From Shinella lacus (lineage in GTDB: Bacteria > Pseudomonadota > Alphaproteobacteria > Rhizobiales > Rhizobiaceae), in contig NZ_WHSB02000011.1 in assembly GCF_010994755.1 (NCBI RefSeq), positions 1 to 64,000 of the forward strand: a DNA stretch of 64,000 nt. Reading direction: 5' to 3'. Position numbers and translations under genes: made by a program. Positions 19,109 to 32,240 of this stretch are shown here, in pieces (position 1 is the first letter of the stretch; every line of letters starts with the position of its first letter). Under the pieces are notes generated by a model. That model did no database searches. It was given only the letters and a program-made list of their open reading frames with translations, and was not told where the DNA came from.

Positions 19109-20374
19109 ATGACGAAGAATACGGAAAAACGCTCCTGGCTCTCCCGCCTCCTGCGGGACCGCCGCGGTAATTTCGGAATGATGACGGCCCTCGTCTTCCC
19201 GGTCATGCTGGCGGCCGGCGGCGTCGCCGTGGACCTTACAAAGATGGTCATGGTCAAGGCCGAGTTGCAGGACGCGACCGACGCGGCCGCCCTCGCCGCC
19301 GCCTCCGCACTTGCCAATGACGGCAAGACCGCTGCGCAGGCGAAGGAAATCGGTATGCGCTTCCTCAAGAGCCAGATGACGACCGGCGGTAGCGTGGATG
19401 CCGAAGGGGACCAGAAGGAAAAGGATAAGGACAAGAACGACTTCTCGTCCTCCACCGTCATCGACATCAAAGAGACGGCCCTGGCCAACAACAGCAAGTC
19501 GTTCCAGGTGGATGTGGCGACGGCCTACACGCTGGAGTTCAACCCCTTCACGCGTCTTCTTGGTCAGAAATCGATCAAGATGAATGCGAAAAGCACGGCG
19601 GAAAGCGGTACAGCCCAGAAGAAGAGTGCGATTTCCATGTACCTCGTGCTGGACCGCTCGGGCTCTATGTCCTTCAAAACGGATGACATTGCGAGCCAGA
19701 TCCTCCCCTGCCAGAACTGGACAGAAAGCAACTGGGGAAAAGTCGTTCTCCCGACTGTTCCCTGCTACACACGCAAGATCGCCGCCCTGAAGAAGGCTGT
19801 GGCGAGCCTCGTGACCGTCTTCAACACGCTCGATCCCGAGCAGAAATACGTCCGCACCGGCGCCATCTCCTATAACGACGATACGCAGAGCGAATCCAAG
19901 CTGGCCTGGGGAACGAAAGGCGCGTCCGACTACGTCAACGCCCTTCCGGAACAGCCGACCGGTGGCACGGATTCACATGAGGCTTTCGCCACGGCGGTCG
20001 CTAAAATAGCGCCTGCGAACAAGAACAAGGAAACCGAGATTGGCGCACACAAGGACAAGAATGGCCAGGTGCCCATCAAGTATATCATCTTCATGACGGA
20101 TGGTGAAAACACCAGCTATGACGGCTACGCTTCCACGTCGCAGGCTAAGAAATCCGACGACGAAACAAGAGCCTCGTGTGTAGAAGCCCGCGACGCCGGC
20201 GTGATCGTCTACACCGTCGCTTTCATGGCGCCGACGCGCGGCCAGACGCTGCTCAGGGAGTGCGCTACGACGCCAGCCAACTATTTCCAGGCTGAGAACA
20301 TGACCGCTCTCATCGCCGCGTTCAAGGCAATCGGCGAAAGTGCAGCCGCCATGGCGTCCCGCCTGACCAAGTAA
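19109..20374 (+). CDS. TadG-like pilus-assembly protein with von Willebrand factor A domain
   Basis: 421-aa membrane-anchored protein. Residues about 15-60 form the TadE/TadG N-terminus (RDRRGNFGMMTALVFPVMLA then AAGGVAVDLTKMVMVKAELQ, followed by DATDAAALAAASAL) with one transmembrane helix. A charged linker (DQKEKDKDKNDF) precedes a VWA domain starting at about 175 with an intact MIDAS motif D182-R-S184-G-S186, plus FMTDGEN near 330. Such proteins are linked to Flp pilus or cell-envelope functions in rhizobia. It stands alone, away from a tad cluster, and ends at a strong terminator. Start ATG 19109. Confidence 0.88.
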   Translation: MTKNTEKRSWLSRLLRDRRGNFGMMTALVFPVMLAAGGVAVDLTKMVMVKAELQDATDAAALAAASALANDGKTAAQAKEIGMRFLKSQMTTGGSVDAEGDQKEKDKDKNDFSSSTVIDIKETALANNSKSFQVDVATAYTLEFNPFTRLLGQKSIKMNAKSTAESGTAQKKSAISMYLVLDRSGSMSFKTDDIASQILPCQNWTESNWGKVVLPTVPCYTRKIAALKKAVASLVTVFNTLDPEQKYVRTGAISYNDDTQSESKLAWGTKGASDYVNALPEQPTGGTDSHEAFATAVAKIAPANKNKETEIGAHKDKNGQVPIKYIIFMTDGENTSYDGYASTSQAKKSDDETRASCVEARDAGVIVYTVAFMAPTRGQTLLRECATTPANYFQAENMTALIAAFKAIGESAAAMASRLTK

Positions 20375-20399
20375 ACCGCAAAACCATCGCGAAAACGGA

Positions 20400-20428
20400 C
20401 CCGCTGCGCATTGCGCGGCGGGTTTTTT
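20400..20428 (+). terminator. Rho-independent terminator after the TadG-like gene
   Basis: A GC-rich stem CCCGCTGCGC / GCGCGGCGGG with one bulge and an ATT loop is followed by six T (20423-20428), 25 bases after the stop codon. Confidence 0.85.
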
Positions 20429-20578
20429 AGCATGTTCGGCGTGTTTCAGGCATGTCGAAAATGCATGTGGCCTTTCTTGAAAAGGCGTATTGCAAGCGCT
20501 TCGGATAGATGCATAAATTGATTTAAACGCGACTTTCGCGAGAACGACGCACCAAATGCGAGGGGACAAAAGTTCACC

Positions 20579-23038
20579 ATGATGAACCGGGTTACCAACA
20601 ACGATCTCGCCCCGGCCCTCCGATCTTCGGACCGAGAACAACTCGCCACCGAACTTCTGGAGCGCCTCAAATACCGTATCGGGAAAGACCCGAAAGTGGC
20701 CAAGCCCCATGATTGGCTGACGGCCGCGATCCTGGTGGCGCGCGACCGCATCACCGACAAGTGGATGGACTCCACCCGCCGCACCTACGCGACGGGCGCG
20801 AAGCGCGTCTACTACCTGTCGCTCGAATTCCTCATCGGCCGCCTGATGCGCGACGCGATGACCAATATCGGCATCATGGACGAGATGCGCCATGCGCTCG
20901 CCTCCCTCGGCGTCGATATCGATATCATCGCCGAGCTGGAGCCGGATGCGGCCCTCGGCAATGGCGGTCTCGGCCGTCTCGCCGCCTGTTTCATGGAGAG
21001 CATGGCGACGGTTGACGTACCCGCCTACGGCTACGGCATCCGTTACGTGCACGGCCTCTTCCGCCAGCAGATGGCGGACGGCTGGCAGGTCGAGCTGCCG
21101 GAAACCTGGCTCGCCCACGGCAATGCCTGGGAATTCGAACGCCGCGAAAGCTCCTACGAAATCGGCTTCGGCGGCGCCGTCGAGACGATCAATATCGGCG
21201 AGGACAAGCAGCGTTTCGTCTGGAAGCCGGCCGAGCGCGTCATCGCGACCGCCTTCGACACGCCGGCCGTCGGCTGGCGGGGCAAGCGCGTCAACACGCT
21301 GCGCCTGTGGGCCGCCAACCCGATCGACCCGATCCTGCTCGACGCCTTCAACGCCGGCGATCACATCGGTGCGCTCAAGGAGAGCAACAGGGCGGAAAGC
21401 CTGACGCGCGTGCTCTATCCGGCCGACGCCACGCCCGCCGGCCAGGAACTGCGCCTGCGCCAGGAATTCTTCTTCTGCTCCGCCTCGCTGCAGGACATCC
21501 TGCGCCGCCATCTCCAGCAATATCCGGACTTCACGTCCCTGCCGGACGCCGTCGCGATCCAGCTCAACGACACGCACCCGGCCATTTCCGTGGTTGAACT
21601 CGTGCGCCTGCTGATGGATGTCCACGGGCTGGATTTCGACGTCGCCTGGGATATCGGCCGCCGCACCTTCTCCTACACCAACCATACGCTGCTGCCCGAA
21701 GCGCTGGAAAGCTGGCCGGTGCCGCTGCTCGAACGGCTGCTGCCGCGGCATATGCAGATCGTCTATGCGATCAATGCCAAGATCCTCGTCGAAGCCCGCA
21801 AGGAAAAGGGTTTCGAAGACCAGCGCATCCGCAGCATCTCGCTGATCGAGGAATCCGGCGAGCGCCGCGTGCGCATGGGCAACCTCGCCTTCGTCGGCTC
21901 GCACTCGATCAACGGCGTGTCGGCGCTGCACACCGAGCTGATGAAGGAAACGGTCTTCGCCGACCTGCACAAGCTCTATCCGAACCGCATCAACAACAAG
22001 ACGAACGGCATCACGCCGCGCCGCTGGCTGATGCAGTGCAATCCGGGCCTGTTCAACCTGATCCGCGAATCGATCGGCGAAGCCTTCATGGACGACGCCG
22101 AGGCACTGAAGGCGCTCGACGCCTTCGCCGACAAGAAGGATTTCCAGGAGCGTTTCGCGGCGATCAAGCGGGAGAACAAGAACCGCCTCGCCAATCTGGT
22201 CGGCAGCCGAATGGGGGTCCGCATCGATCCCGCCGCGATGTTCGACATCCAGATCAAGCGCATTCACGAATACAAGCGCCAGCTCCTCAACATCATCGAG
22301 GCGGTGGCGCTTTACGACCAGATCCGCTCGCATCCGGAACTCGACTGGGTGCCGCGCGTAAAACTCTTCGCGGGCAAGGCGGCGCCGAGCTACCACAATG
22401 CCAAGCTGATCATCAAGCTCGCCAACGACGTGGCGCGCGTGATCAACAACGACCCCTCCGTGCGCGGCCTGCTCAAGGTCGTCTTCGTGCCGAACTACAA
22501 TGTCTCGCTCGCCGAGATCATGGTGCCCGCCGCCGACCTCTCGGAGCAGATTTCGACCGCCGGCATGGAAGCGTCGGGAACCGGAAACATGAAGTTCGCG
22601 TTGAACGGTGCACTGACCATCGGCACGCTCGACGGCGCCAATGTCGAGATGCGTGACCATGTCGGCGAGGAGAACATCGTGATTTTCGGCATGACGGCGG
22701 AAGAAGTGGCGAAGGTGAGGGCCGAAGGGCACAATCCGCGCGCCATCATCGAGCAGTCGAAGGAGCTGTCGCAGGCGCTCGCCGCGATTTCCTCCGGCGT
22801 CTTCTCGCCGGATGACCGCAACCGCTTCACCGGCCTCGTCGACGGCATCTACAATCACGACTGGTTCATGGTGGCGGCCGATTTCGATGCCTATTCCAAG
22901 GCCCAGCGCGATGTCGACGCCATCTGGCTCGACAAGACGGCCTGGTACTCCAAGACCGTGCGCAACACGGCCCGCATGGGCTGGTTCTCGTCCGACCGCA
23001 CCATTCGCCAATACGCCAAGGAAATCTGGAGAGCCTGA
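20579..23038 (+). CDS. glgP: Glycogen phosphorylase
   Basis: PLP enzyme that releases glucose-1-phosphate from glycogen ends; 819 aa, typical length. Signatures are YLSLEFLIGRLMRDAMTNIG, GNGGLGRLAACFMESMAT, KVFFVPNYNVS-like KVVFVPNYNVSLAE and EASGTGNMKFALNGALTIGT, with the PLP lysine at about Lys672. ATG 20579 follows GAGGGGA. It opens the glycogen operon and its stop overlaps the glgB start by one base (TGATG), indicating translational coupling. Confidence 0.97.
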   Translation: MMNRVTNNDLAPALRSSDREQLATELLERLKYRIGKDPKVAKPHDWLTAAILVARDRITDKWMDSTRRTYATGAKRVYYLSLEFLIGRLMRDAMTNIGIMDEMRHALASLGVDIDIIAELEPDAALGNGGLGRLAACFMESMATVDVPAYGYGIRYVHGLFRQQMADGWQVELPETWLAHGNAWEFERRESSYEIGFGGAVETINIGEDKQRFVWKPAERVIATAFDTPAVGWRGKRVNTLRLWAANPIDPILLDAFNAGDHIGALKESNRAESLTRVLYPADATPAGQELRLRQEFFFCSASLQDILRRHLQQYPDFTSLPDAVAIQLNDTHPAISVVELVRLLMDVHGLDFDVAWDIGRRTFSYTNHTLLPEALESWPVPLLERLLPRHMQIVYAINAKILVEARKEKGFEDQRIRSISLIEESGERRVRMGNLAFVGSHSINGVSALHTELMKETVFADLHKLYPNRINNKTNGITPRRWLMQCNPGLFNLIRESIGEAFMDDAEALKALDAFADKKDFQERFAAIKRENKNRLANLVGSRMGVRIDPAAMFDIQIKRIHEYKRQLLNIIEAVALYDQIRSHPELDWVPRVKLFAGKAAPSYHNAKLIIKLANDVARVINNDPSVRGLLKVVFVPNYNVSLAEIMVPAADLSEQISTAGMEASGTGNMKFALNGALTIGTLDGANVEMRDHVGEENIVIFGMTAEEVAKVRAEGHNPRAIIEQSKELSQALAAISSGVFSPDDRNRFTGLVDGIYNHDWFMVAADFDAYSKAQRDVDAIWLDKTAWYSKTVRNTARMGWFSSDRTIRQYAKEIWRA

Positions 23039-25251
23039 TGACCGCACCGCCGAAAAAAGGCACGACGGACCAACCGTCAGAGCTTCTGGCAAAAGCGGAC
23101 ATCGATGCAATTTTGGAAAGCCGGCACTGGGATCCGTTCGCAGTGCTCGGCCCCCATCCGGCGGGCGAAAAATATATCGCCCGCTGCTTCTTGCCGGGTG
23201 CCACCGAAGTCACCGCCGAGACATTGGCGGGCAAGGAGATCGGCGCGCTCGCCCAGGTCGATCCGGCCGGCATCTTCGCCGGCGAGGTTTCCCTCAAGAA
23301 ACTCCAGCCGATCCGCTATCGCGCCCGCAACGAGGGCGGCGACTGGGTGGTGATCGACCCCTATAGTTTCGGACCGGTGCTCGGCCCGATGGACGACTAT
23401 TATATTCGCGAAGGCTCGCATCTGCGCCTTTTCGATAAACTGGGCGCTCATCCGATGACGCTCGACGGCATAGAAGGCTTCCATTTCGCCGTCTGGGCGC
23501 CGAATGCCAAGCGCGTCTCGGTCGTCGGCAATTTCAACGAATGGGACGGGCGGCGCAACGCGATGCGCCTGCGCCGTGACACCGGCATCTGGGAAATCTT
23601 CCTGCCCGGCATTACCGAAGGCCACGCCTATAAATACGAGATCGTCGGCATCAATGGCGAGGTCCTGCCGCTGAAGGCCGACCCCTTCGCCCGCCGCTCG
23701 GAACTGCGCCCCAACAACGCCTCGATGACCACCGGGCCGATCGCCCAGGAATGGGAAGACGAGGCGCATCTCAAGCATTGGGCGACCGCGGACGCGCGCC
23801 GCCAGCCGATCTCGATCTACGAGGTGCATGCCGCGTCCTGGCAGCGCCACGGCGACGGGGCCATGCTGACCTGGGACGAGCTCGCCGACCGGCTGATCCC
23901 CTACTGCGTCGACATGGGATTTTCCCATATCGAGTTCCTGCCGATCACCGAATATCCCTTCGACCCGTCCTGGGGCTACCAGACGACCGGCCTCTATTCG
24001 CCGACCGCCCGCTTCGGCGAGCCGGAAGGCTTCGCCCGCTTCGTCAACGGCTGCCACAAGGTCGGCATCGGCGTCATTCTCGACTGGGTGCCGGCGCATT
24101 TCCCGACGGATGCGCATGGTCTGCGCCAGTTCGATGGCACCGCACTCTACGAACACGAGGACCCGCGCCAAGGTTTTCACCCGGACTGGAACACGGCGAT
24201 CTACAATTTCGGCCGCGCCGAAGTGCTCGCCTACCTCATTAACAACGCGCTCTACTGGTCGGAAAAGTTCCACCTCGACGGGCTGCGCGTCGATGCCGTC
24301 GCCTCGATGCTCTACCTCGACTATTCGCGCAAACACGGCGAATGGGTCCCGAACGAATATGGCGGCAACGAGAACCTGGAGGCGGTCCGCTTCCTGCAAT
24401 CGATGAACGCCCATGTCTATGCCGCCCATCCCGGCATCCTGACAATCGCGGAAGAGTCCACTTCCTGGCCGAAGGTTTCGGCGCCAGTGCATGACGGCGG
24501 CCTCGGCTTCGGCTTCAAGTGGAACATGGGCTTCATGCACGATACGCTGCAATATCTGTCGCGCGAGCCAGTGCACCGCAAGTTCCACCACAACGACATG
24601 ACCTTCGGCCTACTCTATGCCTTTACGGAGAATTTCGTGCTGCCGCTGTCCCACGACGAGGTGGTGCACGGCAAGGGCTCGCTGATCGCCAAGATGGCGG
24701 GCGACGACTGGCAGAAATTCGCGAATCTGCGCGCCTATTACGGCTTCATGTGGGGGTATCCCGGCAAGAAGCTGCTGTTCATGGGCCAGGAATTCGCGCA
24801 ATGGCAGGAATGGAGCGAGGAAAAGTCGCTCGACTGGAACCTGCTCGAATATCCGCTGCACGAGGGCATGCGCCGGCTGGTGCGCGACCTGAACGGCACC
24901 TACCGCCGCAAGGCCGCGTTGCATGCGCGCGACTGCGAAGGCGACGGCTTCGAATGGCTGATCGCCGACGATCGCGAAAACTCGGTCTTCGCCTGGCTGC
25001 GCAAGGCGCCGGGCGAAAAGATGATCGCCGTCGTCACCAACTTCACACCGGTCTACCGCGAGAACTACGGGGTGCCGTTGCCGGTGGAGGGCCGGTGGCG
25101 CGAAATCCTCAACACCGATGCCGAAATCTACGGCGGCAGTGGCAAGGGGAATGGCGGGGCCGTTCAGGCCAAGAAACAGGCAAATGGAAGAATCTCAGCC
25201 GCCATCACGCTGCCCCCGCTGGCAACGCTGATGCTGGAACTGGACGCGTAA
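23038..25251 (+). CDS. glgB: 1,4-alpha-glucan branching enzyme
   Basis: GH13 enzyme adding alpha-1,6 branches to glycogen; 737 aa. An N-terminal CBM48 pair (HWDPFAVLGPHP; FHFAVWAPNAKRVSVVGNFN) precedes the catalytic barrel with LRVDAVASML (nucleophile Asp419), IAEESTSWP (acid/base Glu472) and LPLSHDEVVHGKGSL. It overlaps the glgP stop by one base. The C-terminal tail carries a short Gly/Lys-rich insert (GGSGKGNGGAVQAKKQ) before the final beta-domain strand. glgC follows 24 bases later. Confidence 0.97.
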   Translation: MTAPPKKGTTDQPSELLAKADIDAILESRHWDPFAVLGPHPAGEKYIARCFLPGATEVTAETLAGKEIGALAQVDPAGIFAGEVSLKKLQPIRYRARNEGGDWVVIDPYSFGPVLGPMDDYYIREGSHLRLFDKLGAHPMTLDGIEGFHFAVWAPNAKRVSVVGNFNEWDGRRNAMRLRRDTGIWEIFLPGITEGHAYKYEIVGINGEVLPLKADPFARRSELRPNNASMTTGPIAQEWEDEAHLKHWATADARRQPISIYEVHAASWQRHGDGAMLTWDELADRLIPYCVDMGFSHIEFLPITEYPFDPSWGYQTTGLYSPTARFGEPEGFARFVNGCHKVGIGVILDWVPAHFPTDAHGLRQFDGTALYEHEDPRQGFHPDWNTAIYNFGRAEVLAYLINNALYWSEKFHLDGLRVDAVASMLYLDYSRKHGEWVPNEYGGNENLEAVRFLQSMNAHVYAAHPGILTIAEESTSWPKVSAPVHDGGLGFGFKWNMGFMHDTLQYLSREPVHRKFHHNDMTFGLLYAFTENFVLPLSHDEVVHGKGSLIAKMAGDDWQKFANLRAYYGFMWGYPGKKLLFMGQEFAQWQEWSEEKSLDWNLLEYPLHEGMRRLVRDLNGTYRRKAALHARDCEGDGFEWLIADDRENSVFAWLRKAPGEKMIAVVTNFTPVYRENYGVPLPVEGRWREILNTDAEIYGGSGKGNGGAVQAKKQANGRISAAITLPPLATLMLELDA

Positions 25252-25275
25252 AAAATCGACTGTCGGGAGGACACT

Positions 25276-26538
25276 ATGGAGCAAAAGCGGATTCAACCCC
25301 TCGCCCGTGACGCGATGGCCTATGTTCTTGCCGGCGGCCGAGGAAGCCGCCTGAAGGAACTGACCGACCGGCGCGCCAAGCCCGCCGTCTATTTCGGCGG
25401 CAAGGCGCGCATCATCGACTTCGCGCTGTCGAATGCGCTGAATTCCGGCATCCGCCGCATCGGCGTCGCCACGCAGTACAAGGCGCATTCGCTGATCCGC
25501 CACCTGCAGCGCGGCTGGAACTTCTTCCGCCCCGAGCGAAACGAAAGCTTCGACATCCTGCCGGCCAGCCAGCGCGTGTCCGAGACGCAATGGTACGAGG
25601 GCACCGCAGACGCCGTCTACCAGAACATCGACATCATCGAGGACCACGGCGTCGAGTATATGGTGATCCTGGCGGGCGACCATATCTATAAAATGGACTA
25701 CGAGCTGATGCTCCAGCAGCACGTCGATTCCGGCGCGCAGGTCACCATCGGCTGCCTCGAAGTGCCGCGCATGGAGGCGACCGGCTTCGGCGTCATGCAT
25801 GTCGACGAGAAGGACCAGATCATTGCCTTCGTCGAGAAGCCGGCCGATCCGCCGGGCATTCCCGGCCAGCCGGACCTGGCGCTCGCCTCCATGGGCATCT
25901 ACGTCTTCCACACCAAGTTCCTGATGGACCTGTTGCGCCGCGACGCCGCCGACCCGACGTCGAGCCGCGATTTCGGCAAGGACATCATTCCCTATATCGT
26001 CCAGCACGGCAAAGCCGTCGCCCACCGCTTCGCCTCCTCCTGCGTGCGCTCCGATTTCGAGCGCGAGGCCTATTGGCGCGACGTCGGCACGATCGATGCC
26101 TATTGGCAGGCCAACATCGACCTCACGGACATCGCCCCGGAACTCGACATCTACGACAGCACCTGGCCGATTTGGACCTTCGCCGAGATCAAGCCGCCGG
26201 CAAAGTTCGTGCATGACGACGAAAACCGGCGCGGCTCGGCGATCTCCTCGCTGGTTTCGGGCGATTGCATCATCTCCGGTTCGACGCTGCACCGCAGCCT
26301 GCTCTTCACCGGCGTGCGCGCCAATTCCTTCTCCAGGCTGGAGGGCGCGGTCGTTCTGCCCGATGTCAGGATCGGCCGGCACGCGAACCTCAAGAATGTC
26401 GTGATCGACCGCGGCGTCATCATTCCCGAGGGCCTCGTCGTCGGCGAGGACCCGGAAGCCGACGCCCGGCGGTTCCGCCGGTCGAGCGGCGGCATCTGCC
26501 TCATCACCCAACCGATGATCGACAAGCTGGAGCAGTAG
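25276..26538 (+). CDS. glgC: Glucose-1-phosphate adenylyltransferase
   Basis: Makes ADP-glucose from glucose-1-phosphate and ATP, the committed step of glycogen synthesis; 420 aa. The N-terminal nucleotidyltransferase has [52 protein letters not shown] and the sugar-phosphate lysine region [10 protein letters not shown]. The C-terminus is a left-handed beta-helix ([12 protein letters not shown]-like segment, [16 protein letters not shown]). ATG 25276 follows GGGAGGA. Allosteric control by fructose-6-phosphate or pyruvate is typical of the rhizobial enzyme and inferred here. Confidence 0.97.
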   Translation: MEQKRIQPLARDAMAYVLAGGRGSRLKELTDRRAKPAVYFGGKARIIDFALSNALNSGIRRIGVATQYKAHSLIRHLQRGWNFFRPERNESFDILPASQRVSETQWYEGTADAVYQNIDIIEDHGVEYMVILAGDHIYKMDYELMLQQHVDSGAQVTIGCLEVPRMEATGFGVMHVDEKDQIIAFVEKPADPPGIPGQPDLALASMGIYVFHTKFLMDLLRRDAADPTSSRDFGKDIIPYIVQHGKAVAHRFASSCVRSDFEREAYWRDVGTIDAYWQANIDLTDIAPELDIYDSTWPIWTFAEIKPPAKFVHDDENRRGSAISSLVSGDCIISGSTLHRSLLFTGVRANSFSRLEGAVVLPDVRIGRHANLKNVVIDRGVIIPEGLVVGEDPEADARRFRRSSGGICLITQPMIDKLEQ

Positions 26539-26546
26539 TCGTCCTG

Positions 26547-29658
<3,112 letters not shown>

Positions 29659-29659
29659 G

Positions 29660-31630
29660 ATGACCACCGCCCCCTCCTTCGCACCGGGCGCAACGCTCTC
29701 CGGCGACGGAGTGGAGTTCGCGGTCTATTCGCACGATGCCGGCCGCGTCGAGCTCTGCCTGTTCGACACGGACGGCAACACGGAACTCGCCCGTCTCACC
29801 ATGGGGCGGGACGAAAACGGCTTCCACCGCGTCTTCGTCGAGGGGGCGACCGCCGGCACGCGCTACGGGTTTCGCGCCGAAGGCGTCTATTCGCCCGATC
29901 ACGGCCTGTGGTTCGATCCGGCAAAGCTGCTCGTCGATCCCTACGCCAAGGAACTCGACCGCCCCTTCGTGCATGACGGCAGGCTCACCGTCTTCGGCAC
30001 GGACACGACGGACATCGTGCCGAAGGCGATCGTCACCCGCGACCGGCCGGTCACGGTAAAACCGCCGATCTTCCGCCCCGGCGGCTTCGTCTACGAGGTC
30101 GCCGTGCGCAGTTTCACCATGCTGCATCCGGACGTGCCGGAGGCAATGCGCGGCACGGTCGGCGCCCTCGCCCACCCCGCCGTTCTCGCCCATCTCAAGC
30201 GCCTCGGCGTCGATGCGGTCGAGCTGATGCCGATCACCGCCTGGATCGACGAGCGCCACCTGCCGCCGCTCGGCCTGTCCAATAGCTGGGGTTACAATCC
30301 GATTGCCCTGATGGCGCTCGATCCGCGCCTCGTGCCCGGCGGCATGCAGGAACTCGCCGATACTGTCGCGGCGCTCAGGGCGGAAAACATCGGCGTCGTC
30401 CTCGACCTCGTCTTCAACCATTCCGGCGAAAGCGACCGCCACGGCGCCACGCTCTCCATGCGCGGCCTCGACAACCTCACCTATTACCGCCATGTGCCGG
30501 GCCAGCCCGGCGAGCTGATCAACGACACCGGCTGCGGCAACACCATTGCCGGCGAGCACCCGGTCGTGCGCCAGCTTGTGCTCGACAGCCTGCGCCATTT
30601 TGTGCGCCATGCCGGCGTCGACGGCTTCCGCTTCGACCTCGCCACCATTCTCGGCCGCGAGGCGGACGGTTTTTCCGCCCGGTCCGCGCTGCTCTCCGAA
30701 ATCTGCGCCGATCCGCTCCTGAAGGACCGCGTGCTCATTGCCGAACCCTGGGATATCGGCCCCGGTGGCTACCAGCTCGGCAATTTCCCGGCACCGTTCC
30801 TCGAATGGAACGACCGCTACCGCGACGACACGCGCACCTTCTGGCGCGGCGACAGCCACCGGCTGGGTGCCTTCGTCACCGCCTTTGCCGGCTCCTCCGA
30901 CATCTTCTCCCGCCACGGCGGCGAGGCGACGCGCAGCGTCAACTTCCTCGCCGCCCATGACGGCTTCACGCTGATGGACCTCGTTTCCAACACGGTGAAG
31001 CACAACGAGGCGAACGGCGAAGACAACCGCGACGGCCACAACGAGAACCATTCCTGGAACAACGGCGCCGAGGGCGCGACGAACGACGGCGCGGTGCTCT
31101 CCGCCCGCCGTGCGGACGTGAAGGCGCTGCTTTCCAGCCTCTTCCTCTCGCGCGGCACCGTGATGCTGACGGCCGGTGACGAGGGCGGGCGCAGCCAGCA
31201 GGGCAACAACAATGCCTATTGCCAGGACAATGCCATCACCTGGATGCACTGGGACCAGCTGGACGAAGGCCTGATCGAGCACACCGGCATGCTCTCGGCC
31301 ATCCGTAAGCGTTTTCCGGCCCTTGGCGAAACGACCTTCTGGAGCGGTGTCGGCGATGTCGACTGGCGAACGCTCGCCGGCACGCCGATGACGGCCGGCG
31401 ACTGGGAGGCGCCGTTTGCCGGAACATTGCTTGCCATCCTCAAGACGCCCGACCTACAACAGCAGCGGATCGTCCATCTCGCGATCGCCATCAACCGGAC
31501 GCACGGCGAGCAGGCGCTCGCCTTGCCACCACCGGAGGGGCGCGACTGGACGAGCCTGCTTTCCGCCAACCATCCCGCGATCGGCATGCTTCATTCACGC
31601 ACCGTCGAGATTTTTGTCGAAAAGCACTGA
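29660..31630 (+). CDS. glgX: Glycogen debranching enzyme
   Basis: GH13 isoamylase-type enzyme hydrolysing alpha-1,6 branches of phosphorylase-limit glycogen; 656 aa. An N-terminal CBM48 (GATLSGDGVEFAVYSHDAGR) precedes the barrel with VYEVAVRSFTMLHPDVPEAM, VLDLVFNHSGE, GFRFDLATILGRE (nucleophile Asp), IAEPWDIGPGGYQLGNFP and NFLAAHDGFTLMDLVSNTVK. The ATG at 29660 starts one base after the pgm TGA, so it is the sixth gene of the operon. About 656 aa matches E. coli GlgX (657). Confidence 0.96.
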   Translation: MTTAPSFAPGATLSGDGVEFAVYSHDAGRVELCLFDTDGNTELARLTMGRDENGFHRVFVEGATAGTRYGFRAEGVYSPDHGLWFDPAKLLVDPYAKELDRPFVHDGRLTVFGTDTTDIVPKAIVTRDRPVTVKPPIFRPGGFVYEVAVRSFTMLHPDVPEAMRGTVGALAHPAVLAHLKRLGVDAVELMPITAWIDERHLPPLGLSNSWGYNPIALMALDPRLVPGGMQELADTVAALRAENIGVVLDLVFNHSGESDRHGATLSMRGLDNLTYYRHVPGQPGELINDTGCGNTIAGEHPVVRQLVLDSLRHFVRHAGVDGFRFDLATILGREADGFSARSALLSEICADPLLKDRVLIAEPWDIGPGGYQLGNFPAPFLEWNDRYRDDTRTFWRGDSHRLGAFVTAFAGSSDIFSRHGGEATRSVNFLAAHDGFTLMDLVSNTVKHNEANGEDNRDGHNENHSWNNGAEGATNDGAVLSARRADVKALLSSLFLSRGTVMLTAGDEGGRSQQGNNNAYCQDNAITWMHWDQLDEGLIEHTGMLSAIRKRFPALGETTFWSGVGDVDWRTLAGTPMTAGDWEAPFAGTLLAILKTPDLQQQRIVHLAIAINRTHGEQALALPPPEGRDWTSLLSANHPAIGMLHSRTVEIFVEKH

Positions 31631-31659
31631 TCTTCATTACCCGGACAAACCGCCTCGCT

Positions 31660-31710
31660 AAAGCATGTCGCGCAAAAGTGTGCCGCGGTTTTGCGACAAC
31701 GACATGCGAG
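31660..31710. repeat. Rhizobial palindromic intergenic repeat (RPE-like)
   Basis: Outer arms GCATGTCG (31663-31670) and CGACATGC (31700-31707), plus inner arms CGCAAAA (31671-31677) and TTTTGCG (31689-31695), form a nested imperfect hairpin. The arms and the GTGTG...CGG centre match an interspersed palindromic element common in Rhizobium and Agrobacterium genomes. It lies between glgX and the MaoC gene, where it may stabilise or end the glg transcript. Confidence 0.75.
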
Positions 31711-31751
31711 ACGCAAAAGCCGGGGCGCGAATCAAGCGGCGGGAAAGCCAA

Positions 31752-32240
31752 ATGCCAGCACATATCCACCTGAAGGACATCGATGCCCTCGTCGGCACGG
31801 AGATCGGCCTGTCGCGCTGGTTCACCGTCGACCAGACCATGATCGACCGTTTCGCCGGGGCGACGGAAGACCATCAGTTCATCCACACCGACCCCGTGCG
31901 CGCGGCGGCGGAAACGCCCTTCGGCGGCACGATCGCGCACGGTTTCCTGACGCTCTCGCTGCTCTCCGCGATGAACTACGATTGCGTGCCGCGCATCATC
32001 GAGCAGACGATGGGCATCAATTACGGTTTCGAAAAAGTGCGCTTCATGACGCCGGTGAAAAGCGGCGCGCGAGTGCGCGGCCGTTTCATGCTGGCAGAAG
32101 CCCGCTTCCGCGGCGCCGGCATGGTAACGATCCGCTATGACGTGACCGTCGAAATCGAGGACGAGCGCAAGCCCGCGCTCACCGCCGACTGGATCACCAT
32201 CATCCAGTTCGACCCGAAAGACCGGCCGGAGCATGTCTAA
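31752..32240 (+). CDS. MaoC-family (R)-hydratase-like protein
   Basis: 162-aa single hot-dog domain protein. The catalytic hydratase pattern is visible as FAGATEDHQFIHTDP (Asp/His dyad) followed by TPFGGTIAHGFLTLSLLSAM. MaoC enzymes hydrate trans-2-enoyl-CoA to (R)-3-hydroxyacyl-CoA. ATG 31752 follows GGGAAAG; the open frame upstream to 31665 lies in the palindromic repeat. Its last 8 bases overlap the DUF2332 gene start. The CoA substrate is unknown. Confidence 0.9.
   Translation: MPAHIHLKDIDALVGTEIGLSRWFTVDQTMIDRFAGATEDHQFIHTDPVRAAAETPFGGTIAHGFLTLSLLSAMNYDCVPRIIEQTMGINYGFEKVRFMTPVKSGARVRGRFMLAEARFRGAGMVTIRYDVTVEIEDERKPALTADWITIIQFDPKDRPEHV

Noticed and set aside
19973-23110. A 1045-residue minus-strand open frame opposite glgP
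   Set aside because: It overlaps well-recognised glgP and the TadG-like gene across their whole length and shows no domain pattern.
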